Shown here: piece after piece, positions 33,791 through 43,281 of the stretch
Position numbering within the stretch: position 1 is the first letter of the stretch
Layout: each line of letters starts with the position of its first letter
Assembly: GCF_002002925.1 (NCBI RefSeq)
Contig: NZ_CP019511.1
Coordinates: forward strand, 2,356,001 to 2,420,000
Direction of reading: 5' to 3'
DNA from: Sphingomonas sp. LM7
Lineage (GTDB): Bacteria; Pseudomonadota; Alphaproteobacteria; Sphingomonadales; Sphingomonadaceae
Length of the DNA: 64,000 nt
Translations under genes and position numbers: made by a program
Notes under the pieces: generated by a model
Database searches by the model: none
Seen by the model: only the letters and a program-made list of their open reading frames with translations
Told to the model about the DNA's origin: nothing

Positions 33791-35383
33791 ATGATATTCG
33801 GGCGCGTAAAGTCTCTCGACGCGATTCTGCTAACCGCAGAGCGAAAATCGCTCACGCGAACGCTCGGCGCGTTCCAGCTGACCATGCTGGGCGTCGGCGC
33901 GATCATCGGCACCGGCATCTTCGTGCTGACCGCCGAAGCCGCACAGAAGGCCGGGCCGGGCATGATGCTCAGCTTCATCATCGCAGGCTTCGTCTGCGCG
34001 GTCGCCGCGCTCTGCTACTCCGAAATGGCGTCGATGGTGCCGGTCTCCGGCTCAGCCTATACCTATAGCTATGCCGTGATGGGCGAGCTGCTTGCCTGGA
34101 TGGTCGGCTGGGCGCTGGTCCTCGAATATGCCGTCGCGGCTGGCGCCGTCTCGGTCGGCTGGTCGGGCTATTTCGTCGGGTTGCTGCGCGAATATCTGGG
34201 CGTCGCCCTGCCCGACACGATCGTCAACGCCGACGCGCTGATCGCCCATATCCAGGTCCTGTTCGGCGCGGCGCCGAGCGAGGCCATCCAGACCGCGATC
34301 GCCACCGGCGGCTATGTGAACCTGCCCGCGATGCTGATCGCGCTGCTCGTCACCTGGCTGCTCGTCGTCGGCACCAAGGAGAGCGCCTTCGTCAACGCCA
34401 TCCTGGTGATGGTAAAGATCGCTGCGCTCACCGTCTTCGTCATCCTGGCGCTGCCGGTGATGAACTCGGAGAATTTCCAGCCCTTCGCGCCACTCGGCTT
34501 CGGCGGCATCTCGGCCGCCGCGGCATCGATCTTCTTCGCCTATGTCGGCTTCGACGCGGTCTCGACCGCTGCCGAGGAAACCAAGAATCCGCAGCGCAAC
34601 ATGCCGATCGGCCTGATCGGCTCGCTCGCGCTCTGCACCATCTTCTACATCCTCGTCGCTGCCGGCGTGATCGGCTCGGTCGGTGCGCAGCCGCTGGTCG
34701 ATGCGGCCGGCAAGGGCATCGCGCCGGGTTCGACCGAACTGGCCGCGGCCTGCGCCAATATCGCGGGCGAAGCGGTGGTCTGCTCGAAGGAAGCGCTGGC
34801 CTGGACGCTGCGCTCGATCGGCTGGCAGCAGATCGGCAACCTCATCGGCCTCGCCGCCGGCATCGCCCTCCCCTCGGTCATCCTGATGATGATGTTCGGC
34901 CAGACCCGCATCTTCTTCGTGATGAGCCGCGACGGCCTGCTGCCCGAGAAGCTCAGCAAGGTGCATCCGAAATACGGCACGCCGCACGTCGTGACGATCA
35001 TCACCGGCGTGTTCGTGGCGATGTTCGCGGCGCTGTTCCCGGTAGGCGCGCTGGCCGACATCTCCAACTCGGGCACGCTGTTCGCGTTCGCGATGGTGGC
35101 GATCGCCGTGCTGGTGCTGCGCAAGACCGATCCGAACCGCATCCGTCCGTTCCGCACGCCCGCGATCGTGGTCGTCGCGCCGCTCGCAGTGGCCGGCTGC
35201 CTGTACCTGTTCTTCAGCCTCTCCTGGTACACGCTCGGCCTGTTCGTCGCCTGGGCGGCGCTGGGGCTGGTCGTCTACTTCGCCTACAGCCGCAACCACA
35301 GCCATGTCGGCAAGGGGCTGGTCGAGGTCCACGAGCCCGAGGCGTATGAGGATCTCCAGCCGCCAGTGCCCGGCACGCACTGA
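33791..35383 (+). CDS. APC-family amino acid permease
   Basis: A 530-residue inner-membrane transporter with about 12-13 transmembrane helices. It resembles the cationic amino acid transporter branch: the unwound helix-1 motif GVGAIIGTGIFVLT near residue 36, SGSAYTYSYAVMGELLAWMVGWAL near residue 84, and FAYVGFDAVSTAAEETKNPQRNMP near residue 240. A large loop near residues 300-345 contains two cysteines. It probably imports an amino acid by proton symport. It is monocistronic with a strong terminator downstream. Confidence 0.92.
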   Translation: MIFGRVKSLDAILLTAERKSLTRTLGAFQLTMLGVGAIIGTGIFVLTAEAAQKAGPGMMLSFIIAGFVCAVAALCYSEMASMVPVSGSAYTYSYAVMGELLAWMVGWALVLEYAVAAGAVSVGWSGYFVGLLREYLGVALPDTIVNADALIAHIQVLFGAAPSEAIQTAIATGGYVNLPAMLIALLVTWLLVVGTKESAFVNAILVMVKIAALTVFVILALPVMNSENFQPFAPLGFGGISAAAASIFFAYVGFDAVSTAAEETKNPQRNMPIGLIGSLALCTIFYILVAAGVIGSVGAQPLVDAAGKGIAPGSTELAAACANIAGEAVVCSKEALAWTLRSIGWQQIGNLIGLAAGIALPSVILMMMFGQTRIFFVMSRDGLLPEKLSKVHPKYGTPHVVTIITGVFVAMFAALFPVGALADISNSGTLFAFAMVAIAVLVLRKTDPNRIRPFRTPAIVVVAPLAVAGCLYLFFSLSWYTLGLFVAWAALGLVVYFAYSRNHSHVGKGLVEVHEPEAYEDLQPPVPGTH

Positions 35384-35407
35384 GGCTGGCATCGACAAGA
35401 TAACGAA

Positions 35408-35440
35408 GGGCCGGAGGCGCAATCCTCCGGCCCTTTTTTT
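35408..35440 (+). terminator. Factor-independent terminator after the permease gene
   Basis: GGGCCGGAGG pairs perfectly with CCTCCGGCCC around a 6-nt loop and is followed by seven T residues. It lies 24 bp after the permease stop. Confidence 0.95.
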
Positions 35441-35576
35441 GCGTTCCGATGCCGCGAACCCGTTTCGCGGAAGTAGAGATATAGAATATCGTTACCGTTC
35501 ATTGGGGGGTCATCGCTGCGGGGCGACATTCTTCGAAGCGGTCCGCAAGCGGCCGGCAACCATTGGGGAGAGTCAC

Positions 35577-37316
35577 ATGTCGCGTTCTGCACTGATGCTC
35601 GGTTGTTCGGCCGTATTGCTGACGTCCGCCGCGCCGCCTCCGCTGCCCGGGGTGCCTTTGCCCGGCGCGGCGCAGGACCGGCACTCGCCGGTTCGCTGCG
35701 TCCGCGCCGACCCGAGTGCGAGGGCGCCCTCCCGCTATACTCCACCGCCCGTGTATCTGTCCTCGCCGCCGATGCCGGCGCCGCCTGCCCCGCCCCCGCC
35801 GGCCTATACGCCGCCCTCCTCGGAGGCGCTCACGGTCTCGGGGCAGGCGATGCGACGCCCGCCGGGTCTCCCGATCAGGCCGGCACCCTATGGCGCGCCG
35901 GGCAACACCGAACGCTATGAGGGCAAGGAAGTCGCGGCGATCCAGCAGGTGCTCGCCAACCCCGTTTCCACCTTCTCGGTCGATGTCGATACCGGTGCCT
36001 ATGCCAATGTCCGCCGCTTCGTGACCCAGGGCGCCGACGTGCCTGCCGCAGCGGTACGCACCGAGGAGATGATCAACTATTTCCGCTACGACTATCCGCG
36101 CCCGAATTCGCGCGAGGCACCATTCAGCATCACCACCGATGTCGCGAAGACTCCGTGGAACCCGGACACCCGGCTGCTCCGCATCGGCCTGCGCGGCTAT
36201 GACGTGACCGCCAAGGGGCGCCCGCCCGCCAACCTCGTCTTCCTGGTCGACGTTTCCGGATCGATGTCGAGCCAGGACAAGCTGCCGCTGGTCAAGAAGG
36301 CACTCAGCCTGCTCGCCGACCGGCTCGGGCCACGCGATCGGGTGTCGATCGTCACCTATGCCGGCGCTGCCGGCACGGTGCTGGAGCCGACCAGCAAGAA
36401 GGAATATGTGAAGGCCGCGCTCGACTGCCTCGAATCGGGCGGCTCCACCGCCGGCGGGCGCGGCATTGAACTCGCGTATTCGATTGCCCGGGCGACCTAT
36501 GTGCAGGGCGGGATCAACCGCATCTTCCTCGCCACCGACGGCGACTTCAACATCGGCATCAGCGACAACAAGATGCTCGAGGCGCTGGTCAGGAAGAACC
36601 GAGACGACGGCATCACCCTGACCACGCTCGGCTTCGGCACGGGCAATTATAACGAGGCGCTGATGGAGCGCATCGCCGATATCGGCAACGGCAACTATGC
36701 CTATATCGATAGTGCGATGGAGGCGCAGAAGGTGCTCGATGACGAGCTTGGCTCCACGCTGTTAACCATCGCCAAGGACGTCAAGGTCCAGGTCGAGTTC
36801 AATCCGGCGCAAGTCAGCGAGTATCGCCTGATCGGCTATGAGAACCGCGCGCTCGCCGAAGAGGATTTCGCCAACGACAGCGTCGATGCGGGTGATATCG
36901 GCGCGGGGCATCAGGTCACTGCGCTCTACGAAGTGGTGCCTGCGGGAGCCAGGGGCTGGACGCCGGCGCGGCGCTATGAGGGCAATCGCCCGGCCGCCCC
37001 GGCGTCCACCGGCGACGAGTTCGCGCATGTGCGGCTTCGCTACAAGCTGCCGGGCCAGGACATTTCGCGGTTGATCGAACGCCCGGTATCCGCCGGGCTG
37101 GTCCGCGGCGCCCAGCACCCGCGCGGCGACCTTGCGTTTGTGACGTCGGTGGCCGCGTTCGGCCAAAGGTTGCGCGGCGACAAATATCTGAACGGCTATG
37201 GCTATGGCGACATCGCCGCTCTCGCCGGCACCTCCGACAATTACTGGCGCAGCGAGTTCGGCCGGCTGGTCAGCCTGGCCGACAGCGGCAGGAGGTCGCG
37301 CCCATCGACCGACTGA
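35577..37316 (+). CDS. YfbK-type von Willebrand factor A domain protein
   Basis: A 579-residue exported protein. The start MSRSALMLGCSAVLLTSA is signal-like, and a Pro-rich linker covers about residues 35-110. A vWF_A_N domain (VSTFSVDVDTGAYANVRRFV) is followed by the vWA domain with the MIDAS motif FLVDVSGSMS near residue 222 and FLATDGDFNIG, then a C-terminal YfbK (DUF3520) domain ending DNYWRSEFGRLV. The family is widespread, envelope-associated and of unknown role. The ATG at 35577 follows TTGGGGAGAG. It is isolated between terminators. Confidence 0.9.
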   Translation: MSRSALMLGCSAVLLTSAAPPPLPGVPLPGAAQDRHSPVRCVRADPSARAPSRYTPPPVYLSSPPMPAPPAPPPPAYTPPSSEALTVSGQAMRRPPGLPIRPAPYGAPGNTERYEGKEVAAIQQVLANPVSTFSVDVDTGAYANVRRFVTQGADVPAAAVRTEEMINYFRYDYPRPNSREAPFSITTDVAKTPWNPDTRLLRIGLRGYDVTAKGRPPANLVFLVDVSGSMSSQDKLPLVKKALSLLADRLGPRDRVSIVTYAGAAGTVLEPTSKKEYVKAALDCLESGGSTAGGRGIELAYSIARATYVQGGINRIFLATDGDFNIGISDNKMLEALVRKNRDDGITLTTLGFGTGNYNEALMERIADIGNGNYAYIDSAMEAQKVLDDELGSTLLTIAKDVKVQVEFNPAQVSEYRLIGYENRALAEEDFANDSVDAGDIGAGHQVTALYEVVPAGARGWTPARRYEGNRPAAPASTGDEFAHVRLRYKLPGQDISRLIERPVSAGLVRGAQHPRGDLAFVTSVAAFGQRLRGDKYLNGYGYGDIAALAGTSDNYWRSEFGRLVSLADSGRRSRPSTD

Positions 37317-37389
37317 GCGCGCTGGACGCTGCGGAATCCGGCGCTATGCAGTTGAGATTGCGAGTGACTGCATGGCGTCGGGAGCGGGA

Positions 37390-38043
37390 ATGATGAACGA
37401 TACGGCTTGGCAGACCGGGGGACCGGTCGTCGATGGTGGACCCGTTTGGCTCACGGCATCTTTCGTGGCGATCGGGATCGGAATCCTGTTCGCGCTGTTC
37501 GTCCTCGCCTGGGGCACGCGGCTGGCCAGGAAGCGGCAGCAGGCGCGCGCAGAACTCGACGAGCGCGGCGAACTGTTGAACGGCGACACCCCCGCGCCGC
37601 CGGCCCGCGAGACCACGCCGCCGCCGGTGGCCCCTTCGCCGCCGCCGATCGCCGATGTGCCCATAATGGCGCCCCCCGCGACACCCGAGCCGGAACCTAC
37701 TCTCGAGCCCGCGCCGATGGCGGACGAGCCGATCGCCGCCGCGGCACCGCTCGATGCGTCTCCCGCCGCGCAGGCAGTCCCGGAGCCGGCACCCGCCACA
37801 AGCGGCGACGACGAACTCACGCGGATGAAGGGCGTCGGCCCGAAGCTCGCCGAGCGGCTCAACGCGCTGGGCGTCACCAGCTTCGCGCAGATCGCCGCGC
37901 TGTCGCCCGAAGAAGCGAACGCGCTCGACGCCCAGCTAGGCACCTTCCAGGGCCGCATGCACCGCGATCGCTGGATCGAGCAGGCCGGCTTCCTCGCCCG
38001 CGGCGACCAGCCCGGCTACGAAGCGGTATTCGGGAAGCTTTGA
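37390..38043 (+). CDS. Membrane-anchored helix-hairpin-helix protein
   Basis: A 217-residue protein. A single transmembrane helix (residues about 22-42, ASFVAIGIGILFALFVLAW) is followed by a basic patch, a Pro/Ala/Glu-rich linker of about 90 residues and a C-terminal domain with helix-hairpin-helix pattern (LTRMKGVGPKLAERLNALG) and GRMHRDRWIEQAGFLARG. Related domains occur at the ends of proteins that sense or bind DNA or other HhH partners, but a membrane HhH protein of this form has no assigned function. The ATG at 37390 has GGAG upstream. Confidence 0.78.
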   Translation: MMNDTAWQTGGPVVDGGPVWLTASFVAIGIGILFALFVLAWGTRLARKRQQARAELDERGELLNGDTPAPPARETTPPPVAPSPPPIADVPIMAPPATPEPEPTLEPAPMADEPIAAAAPLDASPAAQAVPEPAPATSGDDELTRMKGVGPKLAERLNALGVTSFAQIAALSPEEANALDAQLGTFQGRMHRDRWIEQAGFLARGDQPGYEAVFGKL

Positions 38044-38052
38044 TCTGAAATT

Positions 38053-38076
38053 CCTCCCTCGCGAAAGCGAGGGAGG
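38053..38076. repeat. Dispersed palindrome with GAAA tetraloop
   Basis: CCTCCCTCGC and GCGAGGGAGG form a perfect 10-bp stem closed by GAAA, 9 bp after the HhH gene stop. It is the cleanest copy of the repeat also seen at 827 (one mismatch, GCAA loop) and 30836. Confidence 0.8.
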
Positions 38077-38185
38077 GGACCACGAAATGGTGGGGGGCGT
38101 AGCCACAGGCGTCGCACTCGCGGAGATGCCGCCTCCGTCGCCTTCTGCGCCACCTCCCGCGCGTCGCGGACGAGGATTAAGCCGA

Positions 38186-39481
38186 CTACTTCCCCTCGCG
38201 GACCAGCAGCTTGTCGATCTTGCGGCCGTCCATGTCGACGATCTCGAAGCGCCAGCCCTGCACGGCGAACACTTCGCCCTCTTCGGGCAGGTGCTTGAGC
38301 ACGGCGAGCGCCAGCCCCGCGACGGTGGCGTAGTCGCGGTCCTCGGACAGGTCGATGCCCAGCCGCTCGGCGAGCGCATCGGCGGGCATCTGCCCCGAAA
38401 CGAGCAGCGATCCGTCTTCGCGCACGACCAGGCTCGGCGAGTCCCCCGGCTCGGCATCCGACGCAAAGTCCCCGGCGATCGCAGCGAGCAGATTGGCAGG
38501 CGTCACGATGCCTTCGAAATGGCCATATTCGTCATGGACGAGGCCCATCGGCACTTCGGCGCGGCGCAGTGCCCCAAGCGCGTCCATCGCATCGACCTGG
38601 TCGGGCAGCACCGGCGCGGGCCGCATCAGACGGCGCAGGTCCAGCGTCTCGCCGCGGAACAGCGCCGCGGCGATGTCGCGCGCCTGGACCACACCGACCA
38701 CGGCATCGACCGAACCCTCCGCCACCGGCAGCCGGGTATGCGGCGTCGCGAGCAACGCATCGCGAATGCCCGCGGCGTCGAGGTCGATATCGAGCCAGTC
38801 GACATCGGTCCGCGGCGTCATCACCTCGCGCACCGGCCGGTCGGCGAGGCGGACCACGCCCGAGATGATCGAGCGCTCATGCTCTTCGATCACGCCCGAC
38901 TTCGATGCCTCGGCGACGATCAGGTGGAGCTCCTCGGCGGTGACCCGGTTCTCCGATTCGCGATTGAGTCCGATCAGGCGGAAGATCAGCGAGCTCGACT
39001 TGTCGAGCAGCCACACCACCGGCGCGGTGATCCGGCTGAGCCACAGCATCGGAATTGCCATCGTCGCGGCGATCGGCTCGGGCGAGCGCAACGCGAATTG
39101 CTTTGGCACCAGCTCGCCGACCACCAGCGAGGCATAGGTGGTGACTGCGATCACCAGCGTGAGCCCCACGGTGTGCGCGGTCTCTGCGTCCAGTCCCAGG
39201 CCCTCGATGCGCTGGGCGACCGGGGTGCCAAGGCTCGCGCCCGAATAGGCACCCGCGATGATGCCGATCAGGGTGATGCCGATCTGCACGGTGGAAAGGA
39301 ACTTGCCCGGATCGGCTGCGAGCAGGATGGCCGTTGCGGCGCCGCGCCGGGTCCGCGCCAGCGCCTCGAGCCGGGCAGTTCGCGCGGAGACGATCGCGAG
39401 CTCCGACATCGAGAAGATACCGTTGATGGCGATCAGCACGAGGATGATCGCGACGTCGATCCAGGGAAAGGGAGCTGGCAT
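38186..39481 (-). CDS. CNNM/HlyC-CorC family membrane protein
   Basis: A 431-residue protein. An N-terminal DUF21/CNNM transmembrane domain (about residues 5-190, with ISMSELAIVSAR-type Ser-Met-Glu near residue 23 and FLSTVQIGITLIGI) is followed by two CBS domains (MTPRTDVDWLDID, RLPVAEGSVDAVVGVV) and a C-terminal CorC_HlyC domain (YATVAGLALAVLKHLPEEGE). Related proteins handle Mg2+ export or resistance, probably regulated by nucleotides at the CBS pair. The hemolysin label is historical. It is divergent from the OmpA-like gene. Confidence 0.9.
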   Translation of the reverse strand: MPAPFPWIDVAIILVLIAINGIFSMSELAIVSARTARLEALARTRRGAATAILLAADPGKFLSTVQIGITLIGIIAGAYSGASLGTPVAQRIEGLGLDAETAHTVGLTLVIAVTTYASLVVGELVPKQFALRSPEPIAATMAIPMLWLSRITAPVVWLLDKSSSLIFRLIGLNRESENRVTAEELHLIVAEASKSGVIEEHERSIISGVVRLADRPVREVMTPRTDVDWLDIDLDAAGIRDALLATPHTRLPVAEGSVDAVVGVVQARDIAAALFRGETLDLRRLMRPAPVLPDQVDAMDALGALRRAEVPMGLVHDEYGHFEGIVTPANLLAAIAGDFASDAEPGDSPSLVVREDGSLLVSGQMPADALAERLGIDLSEDRDYATVAGLALAVLKHLPEEGEVFAVQGWRFEIVDMDGRKIDKLLVREGK

Positions 39482-39616
39482 GATGTGCGTCCCTCATATC
39501 CGCACTGGCCGCCGCTTAACAACCGCCTCTTCGCGATGCTTTCGATGCGCAAGTGGAACAAGATGGCGCGCGAACGGGTTTCGAGGCATCACAGGGTTCG
39601 CAAATCAGGAGGAAAT

Positions 39617-40294
39617 ATGTCCATCGCCCGCCAGGCGCTCATTGCCGCCGCGCTCGCCGCGACCACGCTGACCGCAGCCTGCGTCACCGATCCGGTGACC
39701 GGCGAGCGCCGCGTCTCGAAGGCCGCAATCGGCGGCGGCGTCGGCGTGCTCGGCGGCTATCTGCTCGGCGACCTCGTCGGCGGCCGCAACGATCGCACCG
39801 AGAAGATCGTCGGCGCCGGCATCGGCGGCCTCGCCGGCGCGGGCATCGGCGCCTATATGGACCGCCAGGAGCAGGAGCTGCGCCGCCGCACCGCGGGCAC
39901 CGACGTCCGAGTGATTCGCCAGGGCGACGATCTGGTGCTCAACATGCCCTCGGGCATCACCTTCGCTACCAACGAAGCGAGCGTTCAGCCGCAGTTCCGC
40001 GGCACCCTCGACCAGGTCGCGGACGTGCTGCGCCAGTACAACCAGACCTATGTCGATGTGTACGGCCACACCGATTCGACCGGCAGCGACAGCTATAATC
40101 TCAGCCTGTCGCAGCGCCGCGCCGGCGCAGTGGCCGATTATCTGACTGCGCGCGGCGTTCAGAGCGCCCGGCTCGGCACCCGCGGCTTCGGCGAGAGCCA
40201 GCCGATCGCCAGCAACGACACCGAAGAAGGCAAGGCCGCCAATCGCCGCGTCGAGATCAAGCTGGTGCCGATCACCCAGCAGGATCTGGGCTGA
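39617..40294 (+). CDS. OmpA-family lipoprotein with glycine zipper
   Basis: A 225-residue outer-membrane lipoprotein. The lipobox TLTAAC places the lipidated Cys near residue 22. A glycine-zipper region (GGGVGVLGGYLLGDLVGG, GAGIGGLAGAGIGAYMD) spans residues 38-82. The C-terminal OmpA domain (YVDVYGHTDSTGSDSYN, LSQRRAGAVADYL, NRRVEIKLVP) has the Asp and Arg that bind diaminopimelate in peptidoglycan. It tethers the outer membrane to the wall, like YiaD-type proteins. AGGAGGAAAT precedes the ATG. Confidence 0.92.
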   Translation: MSIARQALIAAALAATTLTAACVTDPVTGERRVSKAAIGGGVGVLGGYLLGDLVGGRNDRTEKIVGAGIGGLAGAGIGAYMDRQEQELRRRTAGTDVRVIRQGDDLVLNMPSGITFATNEASVQPQFRGTLDQVADVLRQYNQTYVDVYGHTDSTGSDSYNLSLSQRRAGAVADYLTARGVQSARLGTRGFGESQPIASNDTEEGKAANRRVEIKLVPITQQDLG

Positions 40295-40772
40295 GGTCTG
40301 CAGCCAATTGGATTTGATCGGGGGCGACCGTGCGATGGCCGCTTTCCCGGTGGATGAGCGGCGTCTGCCTGGGTCCTGACAAACCGCTTGAAACGTAGGA
40401 TTTCGCCTGCTGGGATCACGCTCGGGCATTTGGCCCTCGCTCTTTCGCAGCGTCGATCCCGGCCCCGAACGCAAATCGCGTTGGCTGAATTTTTCTAAGA
40501 TTTGGCACGGCTCCGCCGCCGCCGGACATGCGCGACACTACGACCCTGGTGCGACCTTTGCCGCCGCAAGATGCGCGCCCGCTGCGGTAGCCCTCGCCTC
40601 GACCATCCATGGCTTGCATTTGAGCCAGACCTAATCGCGGCTCAAAGGCCATCGATACACTCCAGTCATCCCGGCTCAAGGCCGGGGTGACGAGGGAATA
40701 GGATTCCGAAAGGGTCGGTCCGCCTGAGCGCGTCGAAGGGAACTTCGGCAAGTTCCGAATCGAAGGGGGCGG
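40295..40772. other. Long intergenic region with a dispersed palindrome
   Basis: No gene is supported in these roughly 480 bases between the convergent OmpA-like and tadA genes. At 40666-40690 TCATCCCGGC and GCCGGGGTGA form a 10-bp stem with one mismatch; the right half recurs near 58355. The rest has no clear open frame or RNA motif I can name. Confidence 0.6.
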
Positions 40773-41222
40773 CTACCGCCGCTCCCTGAAGAAGTCGCGC
40801 AGCAGCGTCCCGGCTTCGGCCTCGCCGATGCCAGAATAGAGTTCGGGGCGGTGATGGCAGGTCGGCTGCGCGAAGAAGCGCGGGCCATGCTCCACTGCGC
40901 CGCCCTTGGGATCGCTCGCGCCGTAATAGAGCCGCGCGATCCGCGCATGCCCGATTGCCCCGGCGCACATCGCGCACGGCTCAAGCGTCACCCACAGGTC
41001 GCAATCCTCCAGCCGTTCGCGGCCGAGCAGCCGTGCAGCCTCGCGGATCGCCAGCATCTCGGCATGCGCCGTGGGATCGTGCAGCGTGCGCGGCGCATTG
41101 GCGGCGACGGCGATGACCTCGCCGTTACGGACCACCGCGGCGCCGACGGGTACCTCTCCAGCCTGTGCGGCCTGGTGCGCGGCGTCGAGCGCCGCACGCA
41201 TCGGTTCGGGGAGCGGGAACAT
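40773..41222 (-). CDS. tadA: tRNA adenosine(34) deaminase
   Basis: A 149-residue zinc deaminase that makes inosine at the wobble position of tRNA-Arg(ACG). Zinc ligands His53, Cys83 and Cys86 and catalytic Glu55 are visible in the HAEM and PCAMC motifs. The C-terminal YSGIGEAEAGTLLRDFF is typical of TadA. Monocistronic; the next gene on the same strand is 53 bp away. Confidence 0.93.
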   Translation of the reverse strand: MFPLPEPMRAALDAAHQAAQAGEVPVGAAVVRNGEVIAVAANAPRTLHDPTAHAEMLAIREAARLLGRERLEDCDLWVTLEPCAMCAGAIGHARIARLYYGASDPKGGAVEHGPRFFAQPTCHHRPELYSGIGEAEAGTLLRDFFRERR

Positions 41223-41275
41223 GCGGAGGGACTACCGTTCCTATCCCCTCACGTCACCCCGCTGGGTGACGTGGA

Positions 41276-41473
41276 CTACGCGGGAACGGGCTCCTGTAGC
41301 CCGTGATGCCGCCGCTCGTCGCGAATCACCGTCCATACCGCAAACGCCACTCCCGGCAGGAAGCCGAGCACTGTCAGCCCGCACGCGATGGCGAACTCCC
41401 GCCCCGCGCCGCGCGCCAGATACACTCCGAGCGGCGGCAGCAGCACTGCCGCTACAATTCGCCCGGCGTGCAT
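41276..41473 (-). CDS. YqaE/Pmp3 family membrane protein
   Basis: A 65-residue protein with two transmembrane helices of the YqaE/Pmp3 family (VAAVLLPPLGVYLARG near residue 8, CGLTVLGFLPGVAFAVWTVI near residue 32). Members influence membrane potential and stress tolerance. Its start overlaps the stop region of the upstream gene by 1 bp, suggesting cotranscription. Confidence 0.88.
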   Translation of the reverse strand: MHAGRIVAAVLLPPLGVYLARGAGREFAIACGLTVLGFLPGVAFAVWTVIRDERRHHGLQEPVPA

Positions 41474-41769
41474 TATCGGGCGGCAGGCGTGGGCGATGCG
41501 CCCGGTGCCTGCTTCACATCGATCGTTGGCAAGACCACGGTAGCCTTCTTCATTTCCACTGTCGGCACTTCAACGGTCTTGGCGGTGTTTCCGATCCCGA
41601 CGCTGCCCGTCTCGGCGCTGTAGCTGGGCAGCTTGCCGCCCTGCACGCTCACCGTCGGCAGGCTGCCGCCGCTCTGCTGGTTGAACGACAGCATACCCAT
41701 CGCCATTGCGGCGACGACTCCAAGGGCAATCAGCCCGATCAGCACGAGGATAGCACGCATCGTCTTCAT
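41473..41769 (-). CDS. Hypothetical single-pass membrane protein
   Basis: A 98-residue protein with one N-terminal transmembrane helix (RAILVLIGLIALGVVAAMAMG) and a low-complexity periplasmic part rich in Val, Thr, Pro and Gly (SLPTVSVQGGKLPSY, KTVEVPTVEMKKATVVLPT). It is coupled to the YqaE-like gene downstream. The repeated V.(L)PT.(E/D/S)V phrase suggests beta-strand repeats. No family is known to me. Confidence 0.68.
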   Translation of the reverse strand: MKTMRAILVLIGLIALGVVAAMAMGMLSFNQQSGGSLPTVSVQGGKLPSYSAETGSVGIGNTAKTVEVPTVEMKKATVVLPTIDVKQAPGASPTPAAR

Positions 41770-41923
41770 CTCCCGGATCGAATCGTTTGCGTAATAACGC
41801 CAATAGTCCCATGCGGGTTGCGTCGGGCAAGCGCTTTGATTGGCGAATCGGTTGACACCCCCCGGCCATACCCGCTATCGGCGCGGCCTTTCCGGCTTAT
41901 GCCAAGAACCAGGATTTAAAGCG

Positions 41924-42223
41924 ATGTCGCGCATTTGCGAGCTGACCGGCAAGGGCCGGCAGGTGGGACACAACGTCTCCCACGCCAACAACAAGACCAA
42001 GCGGACCTTTCTGCCTAACCTGCAGAACGTGACGCTGATGTCGGACACGCTGGGCCGCAGCATCCGCCTGCGCGTCTCGACGCACGGCCTGCGCTCGGTC
42101 GAGCATGTCGGTGGTCTCGACAACTGGCTGCTCAAGACCAGCGAGGACGATCTGTCGCTCCGCGCGCGTCGCCTGAAGCGCGAAGTGCGCAAGGCGTCGA
42201 CTGCCGAGAAGACCGCGGCCTAA
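41924..42223 (+). CDS. rpmB: 50S ribosomal protein L28
   Basis: A 99-residue ribosomal protein. The N-terminus [20 protein letters not shown] and the following [13 protein letters not shown] are the L28 signature; the alphaproteobacterial form is about this length with a longer C-terminus than the enteric protein. A strong hairpin follows the stop. It is divergent from the preceding minus-strand genes, so the promoter lies in 41770-41923. Confidence 0.97.
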   Translation: MSRICELTGKGRQVGHNVSHANNKTKRTFLPNLQNVTLMSDTLGRSIRLRVSTHGLRSVEHVGGLDNWLLKTSEDDLSLRARRLKREVRKASTAEKTAA

Positions 42224-42243
42224 CAGCCTTTTGCGGCATGGCG

Positions 42244-43281
42244 TCAGCCCGTTCCCTTCGCGGGGGGCGGGCTTTTCGCATGTCTGCCGCCCATCGGCAG
42301 GTCGAGCCGGAATTTGAGCAGCAGCGACTGCTCCCAGAACTCGCCATTGTCGTCCGACGCGATCCACACGATCGTGTCCGCGCCTTCGCGCGTGACTGCC
42401 AGCGCCTCGAAATTGTCGTGCTGGAGCGGACGCTCGAACGTGGCGATCTCGATGCCCGGCACTACGCCGCCCGCGCGAACGCCGCGCATGTCGATCACGC
42501 TCAGCTTGGCGGTGAACAAACCGGGCAGCGACAACCGGCGATTGAGCACCAGCAGCCGGCCGTCGGGAAGCTCGGCGGCGTCCGTCGGATCATAGCCGGC
42601 AGGCGGCACATAGGCGAACGGGAGCGGCGCCCTTGGCGGTTCGGTCGGATCCCCGGCAAACCGCAGCACGATCCGCGCATCCGGCCGCCCCTTGGGCCGC
42701 GCCGTCTCGCTGAACACGATGAACTGGCCGTTGCGCAGCCGGACCATCGCCTCAGCACCGCCGGCGATCGACCAGTCGGCCATCGCCGCGGGTCGGACGC
42801 TGCGCTCGGCCCGAGTGAGGCTTGCATCGTAGCGCCAAATCGCATTGCGGTTCTCGAAACCCACCCAGACCCGACCGGTGCGGGGATCGCGAGTCATCGA
42901 TTCGGAATCGCGGTGGCGCTTGAGCGCCCCGGTGCCCGGCCCGGGCAGGTCCGCAAAGCGCACCGCATATGGTCGCAACTCAGCCCCCATCTGGAAACTG
43001 ACCAGGTTTCCGCCATCGCTGAGCAGCGTGAACTGCTCGCCATCGACCAGCATCGCCGAGAAACCGCCAAAGGCCGGGTCCGCGCTGGTGAGCGCCAGGC
43101 CGCCCAGATAGGTCAGGGGTCCCAGCGTCCGGCGCGTCGGATCGGAAGTATCTAGCGGCACCGGCTTCGCGGTGATCTCGGGACTATCGCCCAGTATCCC
43201 GCGCGGCTCGATCCCCGATGCGGTTGGCGACAGCATCAGGAGCACGGAAATCGGAACGGCGAAACGCATCGCCAAGGTCAT
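42244..43281 (-). CDS. Esterase-like activity of phytase family protein
   Basis: A 345-residue exported beta-propeller. The signal peptide covers about the first 23 residues (ISVLLMLSPTASG). Phytase-like domain landmarks are YLGGLALTSADPAFGGFSAM, LLSDGGNLVSF, RVWVGFENRNAIWRYD and the C-terminal IVWIASDDNGEFWEQSLLLKF. Despite the name, activity in this family is not well established. The start is 43281 or the next Met 12 bp in. It is convergent with rpmB. Confidence 0.85.
   Translation of the reverse strand: MTLAMRFAVPISVLLMLSPTASGIEPRGILGDSPEITAKPVPLDTSDPTRRTLGPLTYLGGLALTSADPAFGGFSAMLVDGEQFTLLSDGGNLVSFQMGAELRPYAVRFADLPGPGTGALKRHRDSESMTRDPRTGRVWVGFENRNAIWRYDASLTRAERSVRPAAMADWSIAGGAEAMVRLRNGQFIVFSETARPKGRPDARIVLRFAGDPTEPPRAPLPFAYVPPAGYDPTDAAELPDGRLLVLNRRLSLPGLFTAKLSVIDMRGVRAGGVVPGIEIATFERPLQHDNFEALAVTREGADTIVWIASDDNGEFWEQSLLLKFRLDLPMGGRHAKSPPPAKGTG
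42246..42276 (+). terminator. Terminator after rpmB
   Basis: AGCCCG pairs with CGGGCT, with an inner CCC/GGG extension and loop TTCG, followed by TTTT. It overlaps the stop of the convergent phytase-like gene. Confidence 0.85.
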
